Assembly: GCF_014359565.1 (NCBI RefSeq)
Contig: NZ_JACIZD010000002.1
Span: 248,001-312,000, forward strand
Direction of reading: 5' to 3'
Source: Immundisolibacter sp.
Lineage (GTDB): Bacteria > Pseudomonadota > Gammaproteobacteria > Immundisolibacterales > Immundisolibacteraceae
DNA length: 64,000 nucleotides
Shown: piece by piece, positions 35,298 through 43,830 of the stretch
How positions within the stretch are numbered: position 1 is the first letter of the stretch
How the letters are laid out: every line of letters starts with the position of its first letter
The notes under the pieces: model-generated
What the model was told of the DNA's origin: nothing
The model's database searches: none
Seen by the model: the letters and a program-made list of their open reading frames with translations, nothing else
Translations under genes and position numbers: made by a program

Positions 35298-37568
35298 ATG
35301 ACAAAACGAAGTTCACCCAAAGACCCCCACGGCAAACGCGAAGCGGCCCGCTACGAGCGCCCGATCGCCAGCCGCGAACTGATCCTGGACGTGCTGACCG
35401 CGGCCGGCAAACCGCTGCCGGCCGAGGCCATTGCACAGCAACTCACCATCACCGAGGACTGGGCCCTAGAGGCGCTGGCCAAGCGCCTGGGCGCCATGGT
35501 GCGCGACGGCCAGCTGCTGCTGGACCGCCGCGGCCGCTACGGCCCGGTACAGCGGATGGACCTGCTGCGCGGCCGGGTCAGCGCGCACAAGGACGGCTAT
35601 GGCTTTTTCATCGCCGACGGCGAGCACGCGGACCTGTACCTGTCGCCGCGCGAGATGCGCGCCGTCATGGACGGCGACCGGGTGGTCGCCAGCGTCAGCG
35701 GCGTCGACGCCCGCGGTCGCTACGAGGGCAGCATCGTCGAGGTGCTGGAGCGGCGCCACCGGCGCGTGGTCGGTCGTTACCGGCGCGACGGCAAACTGGC
35801 CTGGCTGGTGCCGGACGACCGCCGCCTGGGCGGCGAGATCCTGGTCACGGACAGCGCCATCGGCAAGAAAGTGGGTGACGGTCAGATCGCGGTGGTCGAG
35901 ATCAGCCACTACGCCGACCGCCAGCAACCGGCCCGCGGGCTGCTGGTCGAGCTGCTGGGCGAGCACCTGGCGCCGGGCATGGAAATCGACATCGCGCTGC
36001 GCAAGCACGACCTGCCCTGGCAATGGCCGGCGCCGGTCGAAGCCCAGGCGGCCGGTTTCAACGCCCGCGTGACGGCTGCCGACCGCCGCGGCCGCGAGGA
36101 TTTCACGCACCTGCCGCTGATCACCATCGACGGCGAGGACGCGCGCGACTTCGACGACGCCGTGTACGCCGAACGCGACGGCCGCGGCTGGCGGCTGCTG
36201 GTGGCGATCGCCGACGTGAGCCACTACGTGCGCCCAGGTAGCGCCATCGACGTCGAAGCACACCTGCGCAGCACCTCCGTGTACTTCCCGCAGCGCGTCA
36301 TCCCGATGCTGCCGGAGGTGTTGTCGAACGAGCTGTGCTCGCTCAAGCCCGAGGTCGAGCGCCTGGCGATGGTGTGCGACATGCGCATCAATGCCCGTGG
36401 CGAGGTAAAGGAATACCGCTTCGCCCGCGGCGTCATCCGCTCGCATGCCCGCACCACGTACACCGAGATCGCCGCTGTCATTGCCGGTGACGACACCCAG
36501 CGGGCGCGCTACCAGGCACTGGAGCCGCAGATCCAGACCCTGCACCGTCTGTACCGGGCCCTGGATGGCGAGCGCCAGCGGCGCGGCGCGGTGGAGTTCG
36601 AATCGTCCGAGGCGCGCATCGTCTACGGCCCGGACCGCAAGATCGACCGCATCGAGCCGGTCACGCGCAACGTCGCCCACTGCATGATCGAGGAGTGCAT
36701 GATCGCCGCCAACCGCTGCGCGGCGAAATTCCTCAGCGAACGCGGACTGCCGGCCCTGTACCGCGTACACGACCGCCCGAACGCGGAAAAAGTCACGGCG
36801 CTGCGAAGTTTTCTGGCCGAGTTCGGCCTGCAACTGGGCGGCGGCGACGAGCCGGCGCCGGCCGACTACCGCGCCCTGACCGAACTGATCGCGCAGCGCC
36901 CGGACCGCTACCTGCTGCAAATTCCGGTCCTGCGCAGCTTCAAGCAGGCCATCTACGACGCCGAATGCCGCGGCCACTTCGGCCTGTCGCTGGAGGCTTA
37001 TGCGCACTTCACCTCGCCCATCCGCCGCTACCCGGACCTGCTGGTGCATCGCGCCATCGTGCATGCGCTGCGCGGGCGCAAGGCCAGCTCCTACTACTAC
37101 ACGGCCGAGCAGATGGCGGCACTGGGCGAGCACTGCTCGATCACCGAGCGGCGCGCCGACGACGCCACGCGCGAGGTCATCGCCTGGCTCAAGTGCGAGT
37201 TCCTGCAGGATCGCGTCGGCGAGGTGATGAGCGGCCTGGTCAGCGGCGTGGCGGCCTTTGGCCTGTTCGTGACCCTGGACGGCGCCTACACGGAAGGCCT
37301 GGTGCACATCACCGCCCTACCGGAGGACTACTACCACTTCGATCCGCTGCACCACCACCTGACCGGCGAACGGCGGCGGCGCGTGTTCCGGCTCGGCGAC
37401 CGTCTGCAGGTGCGGGTCATGCGGGTCGATCTGGACGAGCGCAAGATCGATCTGGACTATGTGGGGCGCGAGGGCGAGCACCTGAGCATGGCCGATAAAG
37501 AGGCGGAGCAAACGCCTGGCCAGCCGGCCGCCGCGCGCAGCGGCCGCCGGCGCCGGAAAAAATCATGA
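35298..37568 (+). CDS. rnr: Ribonuclease R
   Basis: 3'-5' exoribonuclease of the RNB family that degrades structured RNA and takes part in tmRNA-linked decay. 756 residues. An N-terminal winged helix (about 20-80) is followed by two cold-shock domains (about 85-230, with HKDGYGFFIAD), the RNB catalytic domain with ITIDGEDARDFDDAVYAE carrying the metal-binding aspartates, and an S1 domain (about 640-720, with GLFVTLDGAYTEGLVHI). The tail is Arg/Lys-rich. Overlaps rlmB by ATGA. Confidence 0.95.
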   Translation: MTKRSSPKDPHGKREAARYERPIASRELILDVLTAAGKPLPAEAIAQQLTITEDWALEALAKRLGAMVRDGQLLLDRRGRYGPVQRMDLLRGRVSAHKDGYGFFIADGEHADLYLSPREMRAVMDGDRVVASVSGVDARGRYEGSIVEVLERRHRRVVGRYRRDGKLAWLVPDDRRLGGEILVTDSAIGKKVGDGQIAVVEISHYADRQQPARGLLVELLGEHLAPGMEIDIALRKHDLPWQWPAPVEAQAAGFNARVTAADRRGREDFTHLPLITIDGEDARDFDDAVYAERDGRGWRLLVAIADVSHYVRPGSAIDVEAHLRSTSVYFPQRVIPMLPEVLSNELCSLKPEVERLAMVCDMRINARGEVKEYRFARGVIRSHARTTYTEIAAVIAGDDTQRARYQALEPQIQTLHRLYRALDGERQRRGAVEFESSEARIVYGPDRKIDRIEPVTRNVAHCMIEECMIAANRCAAKFLSERGLPALYRVHDRPNAEKVTALRSFLAEFGLQLGGGDEPAPADYRALTELIAQRPDRYLLQIPVLRSFKQAIYDAECRGHFGLSLEAYAHFTSPIRRYPDLLVHRAIVHALRGRKASSYYYTAEQMAALGEHCSITERRADDATREVIAWLKCEFLQDRVGEVMSGLVSGVAAFGLFVTLDGAYTEGLVHITALPEDYYHFDPLHHHLTGERRRRVFRLGDRLQVRVMRVDLDERKIDLDYVGREGEHLSMADKEAEQTPGQPAAARSGRRRRKKS

Positions 37569-38323
37569 GCCCGCGTCACCTCGCCTACGGCCTGCACGCG
37601 GTGCGGGCCCTGTTGCAGCACGAGCCGGCGGCCATCGCGCGCCTGCTGGTCGCCGGCGGCGAGCGCGGCGGGCCGGGCGAGCTGGCGGCGCTCGCCGCCG
37701 CGCACGGCATCCCGGTCGAGCCACGCCCCACGGCCACGCTCGACCGCCTGACCGGGCACGCCACCCACCAGGGCGTGCTGGCGCTTTTGGCCAGCCCGCC
37801 GCAGCCGCTGGATGAGAACGCGCTCGAAGGCATCCTCGCGCAGGCCGAGCGGCCGCTGCTGCTGGTGCTGGACGAAGTGCAGGACCCGCGCAACCTGGGC
37901 GCCTGCCTGCGCAGCGCCGATGCCGCCGGCGCGGCGGCCGTGATCGCGCCGCGCCGCAACGCGGCCGGGCTTACCGCGGCGGCCATCAAAACCGCCGCCG
38001 GCGCCGCCAGCACGGTGCCGTTCGTGCAGGTCGGCAACCTGGCCCGCACGCTGCGCTTTCTGAAAGGCGCGGGCCTGCGCCTGTACGGCGCCGACGCCCG
38101 CGCCCACACCAGCCTCTACGACACCGACCTTGCCCCGCCCTGCGCGCTGCTGCTGGGCGGCGAAGGCCAGGGCCTGCGCCGGCTCACGCGCGAGCTGTGC
38201 GACGGCCTGCTCAGCATCCCGATGACCGGCGCGGTCGGCAGCCTCAACGTGTCGGTGGCGGCGGCGGTGTGCCTGTTCGAGGCCGTGCGTCAGCGGCGGT
38301 CTTGTCCTGGCGGACCCGCCTGA
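37565..38323 (+). CDS. rlmB: 23S rRNA (guanosine-2'-O-)-methyltransferase RlmB
   Basis: SPOUT methyltransferase that 2'-O-methylates G2251 of 23S rRNA. 252 residues: an L30e-like substrate-binding domain (about 1-75, with [11 protein letters not shown]), then the knotted SpoU domain with [33 protein letters not shown] and [17 protein letters not shown]. All three SPOUT motifs are intact. Coupled to rnr, an order common in gammaproteobacteria. Confidence 0.95.
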   Translation: MSPRHLAYGLHAVRALLQHEPAAIARLLVAGGERGGPGELAALAAAHGIPVEPRPTATLDRLTGHATHQGVLALLASPPQPLDENALEGILAQAERPLLLVLDEVQDPRNLGACLRSADAAGAAAVIAPRRNAAGLTAAAIKTAAGAASTVPFVQVGNLARTLRFLKGAGLRLYGADARAHTSLYDTDLAPPCALLLGGEGQGLRRLTRELCDGLLSIPMTGAVGSLNVSVAAAVCLFEAVRQRRSCPGGPA

Positions 38324-38330
38324 GTAGAAT
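38302..38330 (+). promoter_or_regulatory. Sigma-70 promoter for the rpsF-rpsR-rplI operon
   Basis: TTGTCC at 38302-38307, exactly 17 bases, then TAGAAT at 38325-38330. The -35 lies in the last codons of rlmB. The predicted leader is about 85 bases. Confidence 0.65.
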
Positions 38331-38377
38331 TGCCGCCCTTTTGCCGGCCGCGATAAAAACCACAGAGCGGCATCCTT

Positions 38378-38400
38378 GCCCGGATTCGTGCGATCCGGGC
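38378..38400 (+). promoter_or_regulatory. Hairpin in the rpsF leader, possible S6:S18 autoregulatory site
   Basis: GCCCGGAT-TCGTGCG-ATCCGGGC: an 8-bp stem with a 7-base loop, 12 bases before the rpsF AAGGAG. rpsF leaders in many bacteria carry an S6:S18-binding structure. I cannot confirm the bulged CCG consensus here, so this is a position-based guess. Confidence 0.35.
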
Positions 38401-38421
38401 TGTCAGCCACAAGGAGTGTTC

Positions 38422-38856
38422 ATGCGTCATTACGAAATCGTGCTCCTGGTCCACCCGGACCAGAGCGAGCAGGTGCCCGCCATGCTGGAGCGCTACCGCA
38501 GCGTGGTCGAGACCCGCGGCGGGGCGATTCACCGCCAGGAAGACTGGGGCCGCCGCCAGCTGGCCTACCCGATCGCCAAGGTGCACAAGGCGCACTACCT
38601 GCTGCTGAACATCGAGGCCAACGACGAGGCGATGCGCGAGCTGGCCAGCGCGTTCCGCTTCTCCGATGCGGTGCTGCGCAATCTGGTCATCAAGCGCGAC
38701 GAGGCGGTCACCGAGCCTTCCGCCATCGCCATCGCTCGCGAGAGCGAGGAGCGTCGCGACCGACGCCCGCGTCGCGATGAGCGCGACGGGGAAGCCGTCG
38801 CCGCCGAGGGTGATGCCGAAGGCGAAGAAGCCGTCGCCGACGACACCGACGCCTGA
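38422..38856 (+). CDS. rpsF: 30S ribosomal protein S6
   Basis: Binds S18 on the platform of the small subunit. 144 residues from the ATG at 38422, which has AAGGAG upstream. The ferredoxin-like core (about 1-95) starts [17 protein letters not shown] and includes [16 protein letters not shown]. The C-terminal tail (about 100-144) is long and charged, first Arg/Glu then Glu/Ala rich, as expected for a substrate of RimK-type glutamylation only if it ends in Glu; this one ends DDTDA. Confidence 0.96.
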   Translation: MRHYEIVLLVHPDQSEQVPAMLERYRSVVETRGGAIHRQEDWGRRQLAYPIAKVHKAHYLLLNIEANDEAMRELASAFRFSDAVLRNLVIKRDEAVTEPSAIAIARESEERRDRRPRRDERDGEAVAAEGDAEGEEAVADDTDA

Positions 38857-38881
38857 CCCCAGCCTGCACCAGGAACCGAAC

Positions 38882-39106
38882 ATGGCCCGTTATCTGCGCC
38901 GCAAGAAATTCTGCCGCTTCACTGCCGATCAGGTGAAAGAGATCGACTACAAGGATCTGGAAACCCTGAAGCAATACATTTCCGAGACCGGCAAGATCAT
39001 CCCGACCCGCATCACCGGCACCAGCGCGCGCTACCAGCGCCAGCTGACGCGCGCCATCAAGCGCGCCCGTTTCCTGTCGCTGCTGCCATACAGCGACGCG
39101 CACTAG
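38882..39106 (+). CDS. rpsR: 30S ribosomal protein S18
   Basis: 74-residue S18 starting [13 protein letters not shown], with the family motif [19 protein letters not shown] and [18 protein letters not shown]. The single Cys of the N-terminal CRF motif is kept; there is no CxxC zinc pair, so it is the zinc-independent form. Frames open upstream within rpsF are ignored because the family start is the ATG at 38882. Confidence 0.97.
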   Translation: MARYLRRKKFCRFTADQVKEIDYKDLETLKQYISETGKIIPTRITGTSARYQRQLTRAIKRARFLSLLPYSDAH

Positions 39107-39110
39107 ACCG

Positions 39111-40061
39111 GTGACCGGGGCGCCCGCCGCCGGCGATCGCCTGGCGACGCTGGCGGCCTGGCTGGCGACTGGTGGATGGTCGGCGGCGGCTCTGTTGGCG
39201 GCGCTGGCAGTCGGTCTGCTGGCCGCGCTGCTGCTGCCGGGCGCGGTGTTACTGCTGCCGCTGGCGCTGGCCTGCAACGTGGCCGGCATCAGCCTGCTGG
39301 CGCTCGAAGCCGGTCCGCAGGCCGCGCTGCGCAGCCTGCTGCTGATGATCCTGTTGCTGGCACCGCTGGTCCTTCTGGGCGGCGCCGGTCTGCTCGGGCC
39401 GGCCCTGCTGTTTGCCTGGTTGCCGGGCCTGGCCGCCGGCTTTGCGCTGCGATCCGCGCGCAGCCTGCCCTTGGCGCTGGTCGTGCTGACGGCGCTGGCG
39501 GTGACGGTGGTGCTGGTTGTGAACCAGACCGGCCTGCCGACCGGCGAGCCCGAAGGCCGCCAGGCGTTGGTCGATGCGCTGGTCAAGCTGAACCCGAGGC
39601 TACCGGCGGGCGAACTCGATGCAGCACTGGATCTGATGCTGCAACTGGCCGGCGGCCTGCTGGCGCTGGTGCTGCTGGGCGCGTGGACCGGCGGCCTGGC
39701 CCTGGGCCGCAGCCTGCAGGCGCGGCTGCGGCGGCCGGGCGCGTTCGCGCAGGAGTTTCGCGCGCTGCGCTTCGGGCGCGCGTACAGCCTGCTGGAGCTG
39801 ACTGCGGTGGCGGCGGCCTTGGGGCTGCGCCTGGCCGCTGGCGGCCTGGCGGTGGAACTGGCGCTGGTGCTGGCGCTGCCGCTGTTGCTGCAGGGGCTGG
39901 CCCTGGTGCACGCGGAAACGGCGCGGCGCGGCTGGTGGCGCCGCCTGCCGTGGGCGGTGTACCTGATGCTGGTGCTGGCCACGCCGCAGATCGGGTCGCT
40001 GCTGGTGATACTGGGGCTGGTGGATAATTGGCTCGATTTCAGAAACCGCCCGCTGCGCTGA
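39111..40061 (+). CDS. DUF2232 integral membrane protein
   Basis: 316 residues, almost entirely hydrophobic with about eight predicted helices and a repeated Leu/Ala/Gly pattern. A conserved-looking cytoplasmic stretch AQEFRALRFGRAYSLLEL lies near residue 222. DUF2232 members sit between rpsR and rplI in many proteobacteria; the function is unknown. The GTG start is 4 bases after rpsR. Confidence 0.8.
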   Translation: MTGAPAAGDRLATLAAWLATGGWSAAALLAALAVGLLAALLLPGAVLLLPLALACNVAGISLLALEAGPQAALRSLLLMILLLAPLVLLGGAGLLGPALLFAWLPGLAAGFALRSARSLPLALVVLTALAVTVVLVVNQTGLPTGEPEGRQALVDALVKLNPRLPAGELDAALDLMLQLAGGLLALVLLGAWTGGLALGRSLQARLRRPGAFAQEFRALRFGRAYSLLELTAVAAALGLRLAAGGLAVELALVLALPLLLQGLALVHAETARRGWWRRLPWAVYLMLVLATPQIGSLLVILGLVDNWLDFRNRPLR

Positions 40062-40102
40062 GCGCGGGCACCCGGGCAACGCCAAACGACGCGGCGCTGC
40101 CC

Positions 40103-40220
40103 GCGGGCCACGGATGGCCCGCCGCGAATCGGTCACGCAGGTGACCGATTCGGCGAAGGCGCGGCCGGTCCAGGACCGGCCGCGGCGTACGCTGAGAAAT
40201 CCAGGATGGATTTATTCAGC
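40103..40220. repeat. Array of four consecutive hairpins before rplI
   Basis: Hairpin 1: GCGGGCCA-cgga-TGGCCCGC (40103-40122). Hairpin 2: CGAATCGGTCAC-gcag-GTGACCGATTCG (40125-40152), a perfect 12-bp stem. Hairpin 3: CGCGGCCGGTCC-A-GGACCGGCCGCG (40160-40184), perfect 12-bp arms. Hairpin 4: GCTGAGAAATCC-aggat-GGATTTATTCAGC (40191-40220), with an imperfect lower stem. They fill almost all of the 192-base gap between the DUF2232 gene and rplI, and each central part holds a variant of C(C/A)-AGG or CACGGATGG. Confidence 0.8.
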
Positions 40221-40253
40221 GATTAACCTAGCAACAGCCTGGAGGCTGCGGTC

Positions 40254-40700
40254 ATGCAAGTGATTCTGATGGAAAAAATTCGGCACCTGGGCAACGTCGG
40301 TGACCGGGTCGAGGTCAAGGGCGGCTATGGTCGCAACTACCTGCTGCCGACCGGCAAGGCCGTGTTCGCATCGCGTGACAACATCGCGCGCTTCGAGGAA
40401 CAGCGGGCCGCCATCGAGAAAGCCGCCGCCGAAACCCTGGCCAAGGCGCAGGCCCGCGCCGCCGCCCTGCAGGATGTGACCGTGACCATCGCCCACAAGG
40501 CCGGTGACGGCGGCCGCCTGTTCGGGTCGGTCACCACGCGCGAGATCGCCACCGCGCTGACCGCCGCCGGGCATGCGGTGGACAAGCAGGAGCTGAACCT
40601 GCCCGAGGGCGCCATCCGCACCCTGGGCAGCTTCCCGCTGGACGTGAACCTGCACGCGGACCTGGTGGCGCGCGTCACCGTCGAGGTGGTGGCGGAGTAA
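40254..40700 (+). CDS. rplI: 50S ribosomal protein L9
   Basis: Two-domain L9, 148 residues: the N-terminal rRNA-binding domain MQVILMEKIRHLGNVGDRVEVKGG-type with GYGRNYLLPTGKA, a long connecting helix (about 40-75), and the C-terminal domain ending VTVEVVAE. The SD-like GGAGG is at 40240-40244. It is separated from rpsR-DUF2232 by the hairpin array, which could uncouple its expression. Confidence 0.97.
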   Translation: MQVILMEKIRHLGNVGDRVEVKGGYGRNYLLPTGKAVFASRDNIARFEEQRAAIEKAAAETLAKAQARAAALQDVTVTIAHKAGDGGRLFGSVTTREIATALTAAGHAVDKQELNLPEGAIRTLGSFPLDVNLHADLVARVTVEVVAE

Positions 40701-40720
40701 TCCCCTACCCGGCTCGCCCC

Positions 40721-42076
40721 ATGGCCGACCCGGCCGCACTCAAGGTTCCGCCGCATTCCATCGAGGCCGAACAGTCGGTACTCGGTGGCCTGCTGCTGGA
40801 AGGCGCCGCCTGGGACCTGGTCTCGGACCGGCTGGTCGACGAGGACTTCTACCGCCAGGACCATCGCCTGATCTACCAGGCCATCCGGCGCGTCTACGAC
40901 CAGGGCCGGCCGTGCGACCTGATCACGGTCGCCGAGTGCCTGGAACAGTCCGAAGAGCTCGAGCGCGCCGGCGGCATGGCCTATCTGGGCCTGCTGGCCG
41001 GCGGCGTAGCCAGCGCCGTCAACATCGCCGCCTATGCGGACATCGTGCGCGAGCGGGCCATCGCTCGGCACCTGATCAGCGTCGGCAGCAACATCGCCGA
41101 CAGCGGCTTTCACCCGCAGGGCCGCCCGGTCGCCGAACTGCTCGACGCGGCCGAAAGCCAGGTATTCGAGATCGCCGAACGCGGCGCGCGCGCCCGCTCG
41201 GGCTTCTCCGCCATCAAGGATCTGCTGCCGACGGTAGTGGAGCGCCTGGACGCCCTGTACCGCTCCGGCGTTGCCATGACCGGCGTGTCCACCGGCTTCA
41301 CGGACCTGGACCGCATGACCTCGGGCATGCACCCGGCCGAGATGATCATCGTCGCCGGCCGGCCGTCCATGGGCAAGACGTCCTTCGCCATGAACATCGT
41401 CGAGAGCGTGGCCATCCGGGCCCGCCAGCCGGTGGCCGTGTTCAGCATGGAAATGCCGGCCGAACAACTGGCACTGCGCATGATCTCCTCGCTGGGCCGG
41501 GTCGACGCCCACCGCGTGCGCACCGGCCAGCTGCACGACGACGACTGGCCGCGCGTGACCTCGGCCGTGACGCTGCTGGGCGAGTCCAACATTTTCATCG
41601 ACGACACACCCTCGCTGTCGCCGATGGACCTGCGCGCCCGTGCCCGGCGCCTGAAACGCCAGCACGGCCTGGGCCTGATCGTGGTCGATTACCTGCAGCT
41701 GATGCAGGTGCCGGGCGCCAAGGACAACCGGGTGCTCGAAATCTCCGAGATTTCGCGCTCCCTCAAGGCCCTGGCCAAGGAATTGTCGGTGCCGGTGATC
41801 GCGCTGTCGCAGCTGAACCGCTCGCTCGAAACGCGGCCCAACAAGCGCCCGGTGATGTCGGACCTGCGCGAATCGGGCGCCATCGAGCAGGATGCCGACG
41901 TGATCCTGTTCATCTACCGCGACGAGGTGTACAACGAAGACAGCGCCGACAAGGGCAAGGCCGAGATCATCATCGCCAAGCAGCGCAACGGGCCGATCGG
42001 TCACCTGTTCCTGGCGTTCCTGGGCGCCTACACGCGCTTCGAGGATCTGGCGCAGGACTACGGCGGCTATGACTGA
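40721..42076 (+). CDS. dnaB: Replicative DNA helicase DnaB
   Basis: Hexameric 5'-3' helicase of the replication fork, 451 residues. The N-terminal domain (about 10-110) starts PPHSIEAEQSVLGGLL. The RecA-like ATPase domain has Walker A GRPSMGKTSFAMN, Walker B-type LGLIVVDYLQLM, ALSQLNRSLETR and the arginine-finger region DLRESGAIEQDADVI. No intein is present. It follows rplI by 20 bases, the usual neighbour. Confidence 0.96.
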   Translation: MADPAALKVPPHSIEAEQSVLGGLLLEGAAWDLVSDRLVDEDFYRQDHRLIYQAIRRVYDQGRPCDLITVAECLEQSEELERAGGMAYLGLLAGGVASAVNIAAYADIVRERAIARHLISVGSNIADSGFHPQGRPVAELLDAAESQVFEIAERGARARSGFSAIKDLLPTVVERLDALYRSGVAMTGVSTGFTDLDRMTSGMHPAEMIIVAGRPSMGKTSFAMNIVESVAIRARQPVAVFSMEMPAEQLALRMISSLGRVDAHRVRTGQLHDDDWPRVTSAVTLLGESNIFIDDTPSLSPMDLRARARRLKRQHGLGLIVVDYLQLMQVPGAKDNRVLEISEISRSLKALAKELSVPVIALSQLNRSLETRPNKRPVMSDLRESGAIEQDADVILFIYRDEVYNEDSADKGKAEIIIAKQRNGPIGHLFLAFLGAYTRFEDLAQDYGGYD

Positions 42077-42097
42077 CCCGGTCGAGCGCTGACCCCC

Positions 42098-43468
42098 ATG
42101 GCGCGCGACCGCAGCCAGTACCGCTGCGCCGAGTGTGGCGCGAGCTTCGCCCAGTGGGCCGGGCAGTGCTCCACCTGCGGCGCCTGGAACAGCCTGGTCG
42201 AGCAGACCGCCGCGCCGGCCGTGCGCGGCGGCGTCAGACAGCCGGCCACCGGCTGGAGCGGCGAGCGCAGCGTGGTGCGCCTGCGCGAGGCGCGCGCCGG
42301 CGCACCGGCGCGCCTGGCCACCGGCTCATCGGAACTCGACCGCGTGCTCGGCGGCGGCCTGGTGCCCGGATCGGTGGTGCTGCTCGGCGGCGATCCTGGC
42401 ATCGGCAAGTCCACACTGCTGCTGCAAACGCTGGCGCGCTTGGCCGATGCCGTCCCCGTGCTGTACGCCAGCGGCGAGGAATCCGCAGCCCAGATCGCCG
42501 CCCGCGCGCAGCGCCTGCAACTGGGCGACGCCGACCTGCCGCTGCTGATCGACGCGCGGCTGGAAGCGATCCTGGACGCCGCCGCCGACTGTCAGGTGCT
42601 GGTGGTGGACTCCATCCAGACGCTGATCTCGGAAACCGTGGCCTCGGCCGCCGGCTCCGTGTCGCAGGTACGCGAGTGCGCCGCCCGCCTGACGCGCATG
42701 GCCAAGACGCACGGCACCAGCGTGCTGATCGCCGGCCACGTCACCAAGGACGGCGCGCTGGCCGGCCCGCGCGTGCTCGAGCACATCGTCGACACGGTGC
42801 TCTATTTCGAGGGCGACAGCACCAGCCCCTACCGCATCGTGCGCGCCTTCAAGAACCGCTTCGGCTCGGTCAACGAGCTGGGCGTGTTCGCCATGACCGA
42901 AACCGGCCTGCGGGAAGTCAGCAACCCGTCCGCCATCTTCCTGACCCGGCACCCGCGCCCGGTGGCCGGCAGCGTGGTGATGGCGACGCTTGAAGGCACC
43001 CGCCCGCTGCTGCTGGAAGTGCAGGCGCTGGTCGAATCGAGCCCGCTGGGCACCCCGCGCCGGCTCACGCTGGGCATGGACGGCAGCCGCCTGGCCATGC
43101 TGCTGGCGGTGCTGCACCGGCACGCCGGCGTGGCGCTGTTCGACCAGGACGTGTACGTGAACCTGGTCGGCGGCATCAAGGTGACCGAAACGGCCACCGA
43201 CCTGCCGGTGCTGCTGGCGGCCCTATCGAGCCTGCGCAACCGGCCGCTGCCCGCCGACCTGCTCAGCTTCGGCGAAGTGGGCCTGGCCGGCGAGGTGCGC
43301 CCCGTGCGCGGCGGCCAGGAGCGCCTCGGCGAAGCCGCCAAGCTCGGCTTCAAGCGCGCCGTGGTCGGCAAGCTGAACGCCCCGCGCAAGGCCATCCCCG
43401 GCCTCGAAGTGCTGGCGCTGGAGCACCTGGGCGAGATCGGGGACGTGTTCGCGCGGCTGGTGGATTAG
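42098..43468 (+). CDS. radA: DNA repair protein RadA (Sms)
   Basis: RecA-related branch-migration helicase of homologous recombination. 456 residues. The N-terminal zinc finger is CAECGASFAQW then CSTCGAW (4 Cys), Walker A is GGDPGIGKSTLLLQ, and the RadA-specific KNRFGSVNELG motif lies near residue 250; the C-terminal Lon-like domain runs from about 280. Intact. Confidence 0.96.
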   Translation: MARDRSQYRCAECGASFAQWAGQCSTCGAWNSLVEQTAAPAVRGGVRQPATGWSGERSVVRLREARAGAPARLATGSSELDRVLGGGLVPGSVVLLGGDPGIGKSTLLLQTLARLADAVPVLYASGEESAAQIAARAQRLQLGDADLPLLIDARLEAILDAAADCQVLVVDSIQTLISETVASAAGSVSQVRECAARLTRMAKTHGTSVLIAGHVTKDGALAGPRVLEHIVDTVLYFEGDSTSPYRIVRAFKNRFGSVNELGVFAMTETGLREVSNPSAIFLTRHPRPVAGSVVMATLEGTRPLLLEVQALVESSPLGTPRRLTLGMDGSRLAMLLAVLHRHAGVALFDQDVYVNLVGGIKVTETATDLPVLLAALSSLRNRPLPADLLSFGEVGLAGEVRPVRGGQERLGEAAKLGFKRAVVGKLNAPRKAIPGLEVLALEHLGEIGDVFARLVD

Positions 43469-43491
43469 GAAAACACCGAAATATCAGCGCA

Positions 43492-43566
43492 TCGCTGGCG
43501 GGTCGGTTGGACCAGCAAGGCGCGCCGCCGTCGTCCGCGGCGTGGCCAGTCATGGATGACCGGGGC
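43492..43566. repeat. Hairpin cluster after radA, related to the rplI array
   Basis: Three inverted repeats in 75 bases: GCTGGCGGGTC / GGACCAGC (near 43494-43515), CGCCGC / GCGGCG (near 43523-43542), and GTCATGGATGAC (43549-43560) inside GGCC ends. The CATGGATG core and the back-to-back layout resemble the element at 40103-40220. Confidence 0.5.
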
Positions 43567-43576
43567 CTGCGTTATC

Positions 43577-43684
43577 TCAACGGTCCTGCTTGGCCTTTTT
43601 GACGGCCTTGGCCTCTTTCTTTTCCTTGACGGTCTTGGCCGGCTTTTTCTTCACTTCCTTTTTCTTGTCCATGCCTTTGCTCAT
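43577..43684 (-). CDS. 35-residue lysine-rich small protein
   Basis: A short ORF starting MSKGMDKKKEVKKKPAKTVK and ending AKAVKKAKQDR. About 40% of the residues are Lys. GGAGGAC stands 6-9 bases before the ATG at 43684, one of the better ribosome-binding sites in the window. The composition suggests a nucleic-acid- or ribosome-binding disordered peptide. I recall similar MSK-MDxKKExKKKPxKT small proteins annotated as hypothetical in other proteobacteria, from memory only. It stands alone between radA and the DedA gene. Confidence 0.7.
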   Translation of the reverse strand: MSKGMDKKKEVKKKPAKTVKEKKEAKAVKKAKQDR

Positions 43685-43830
43685 GACGAAGTCCTCCGGT
43701 AGATGACGCCGCGCTGCGACAGCGCGGCAGCGGCAATCTAACAGGGCGGCGCCGCAAAGACACCGGCCGCTGCCTTGTTCCGGCAGTGACGGCCCGTGAT
43801 ACTGGCCCGCCGCATTCTTGGAAGCCCGAC

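Noticed and set aside
40103-40220. CRISPR array
   Set aside because: The units are inverted repeats of different sequence, not direct repeats with spacers, and no cas genes are present.
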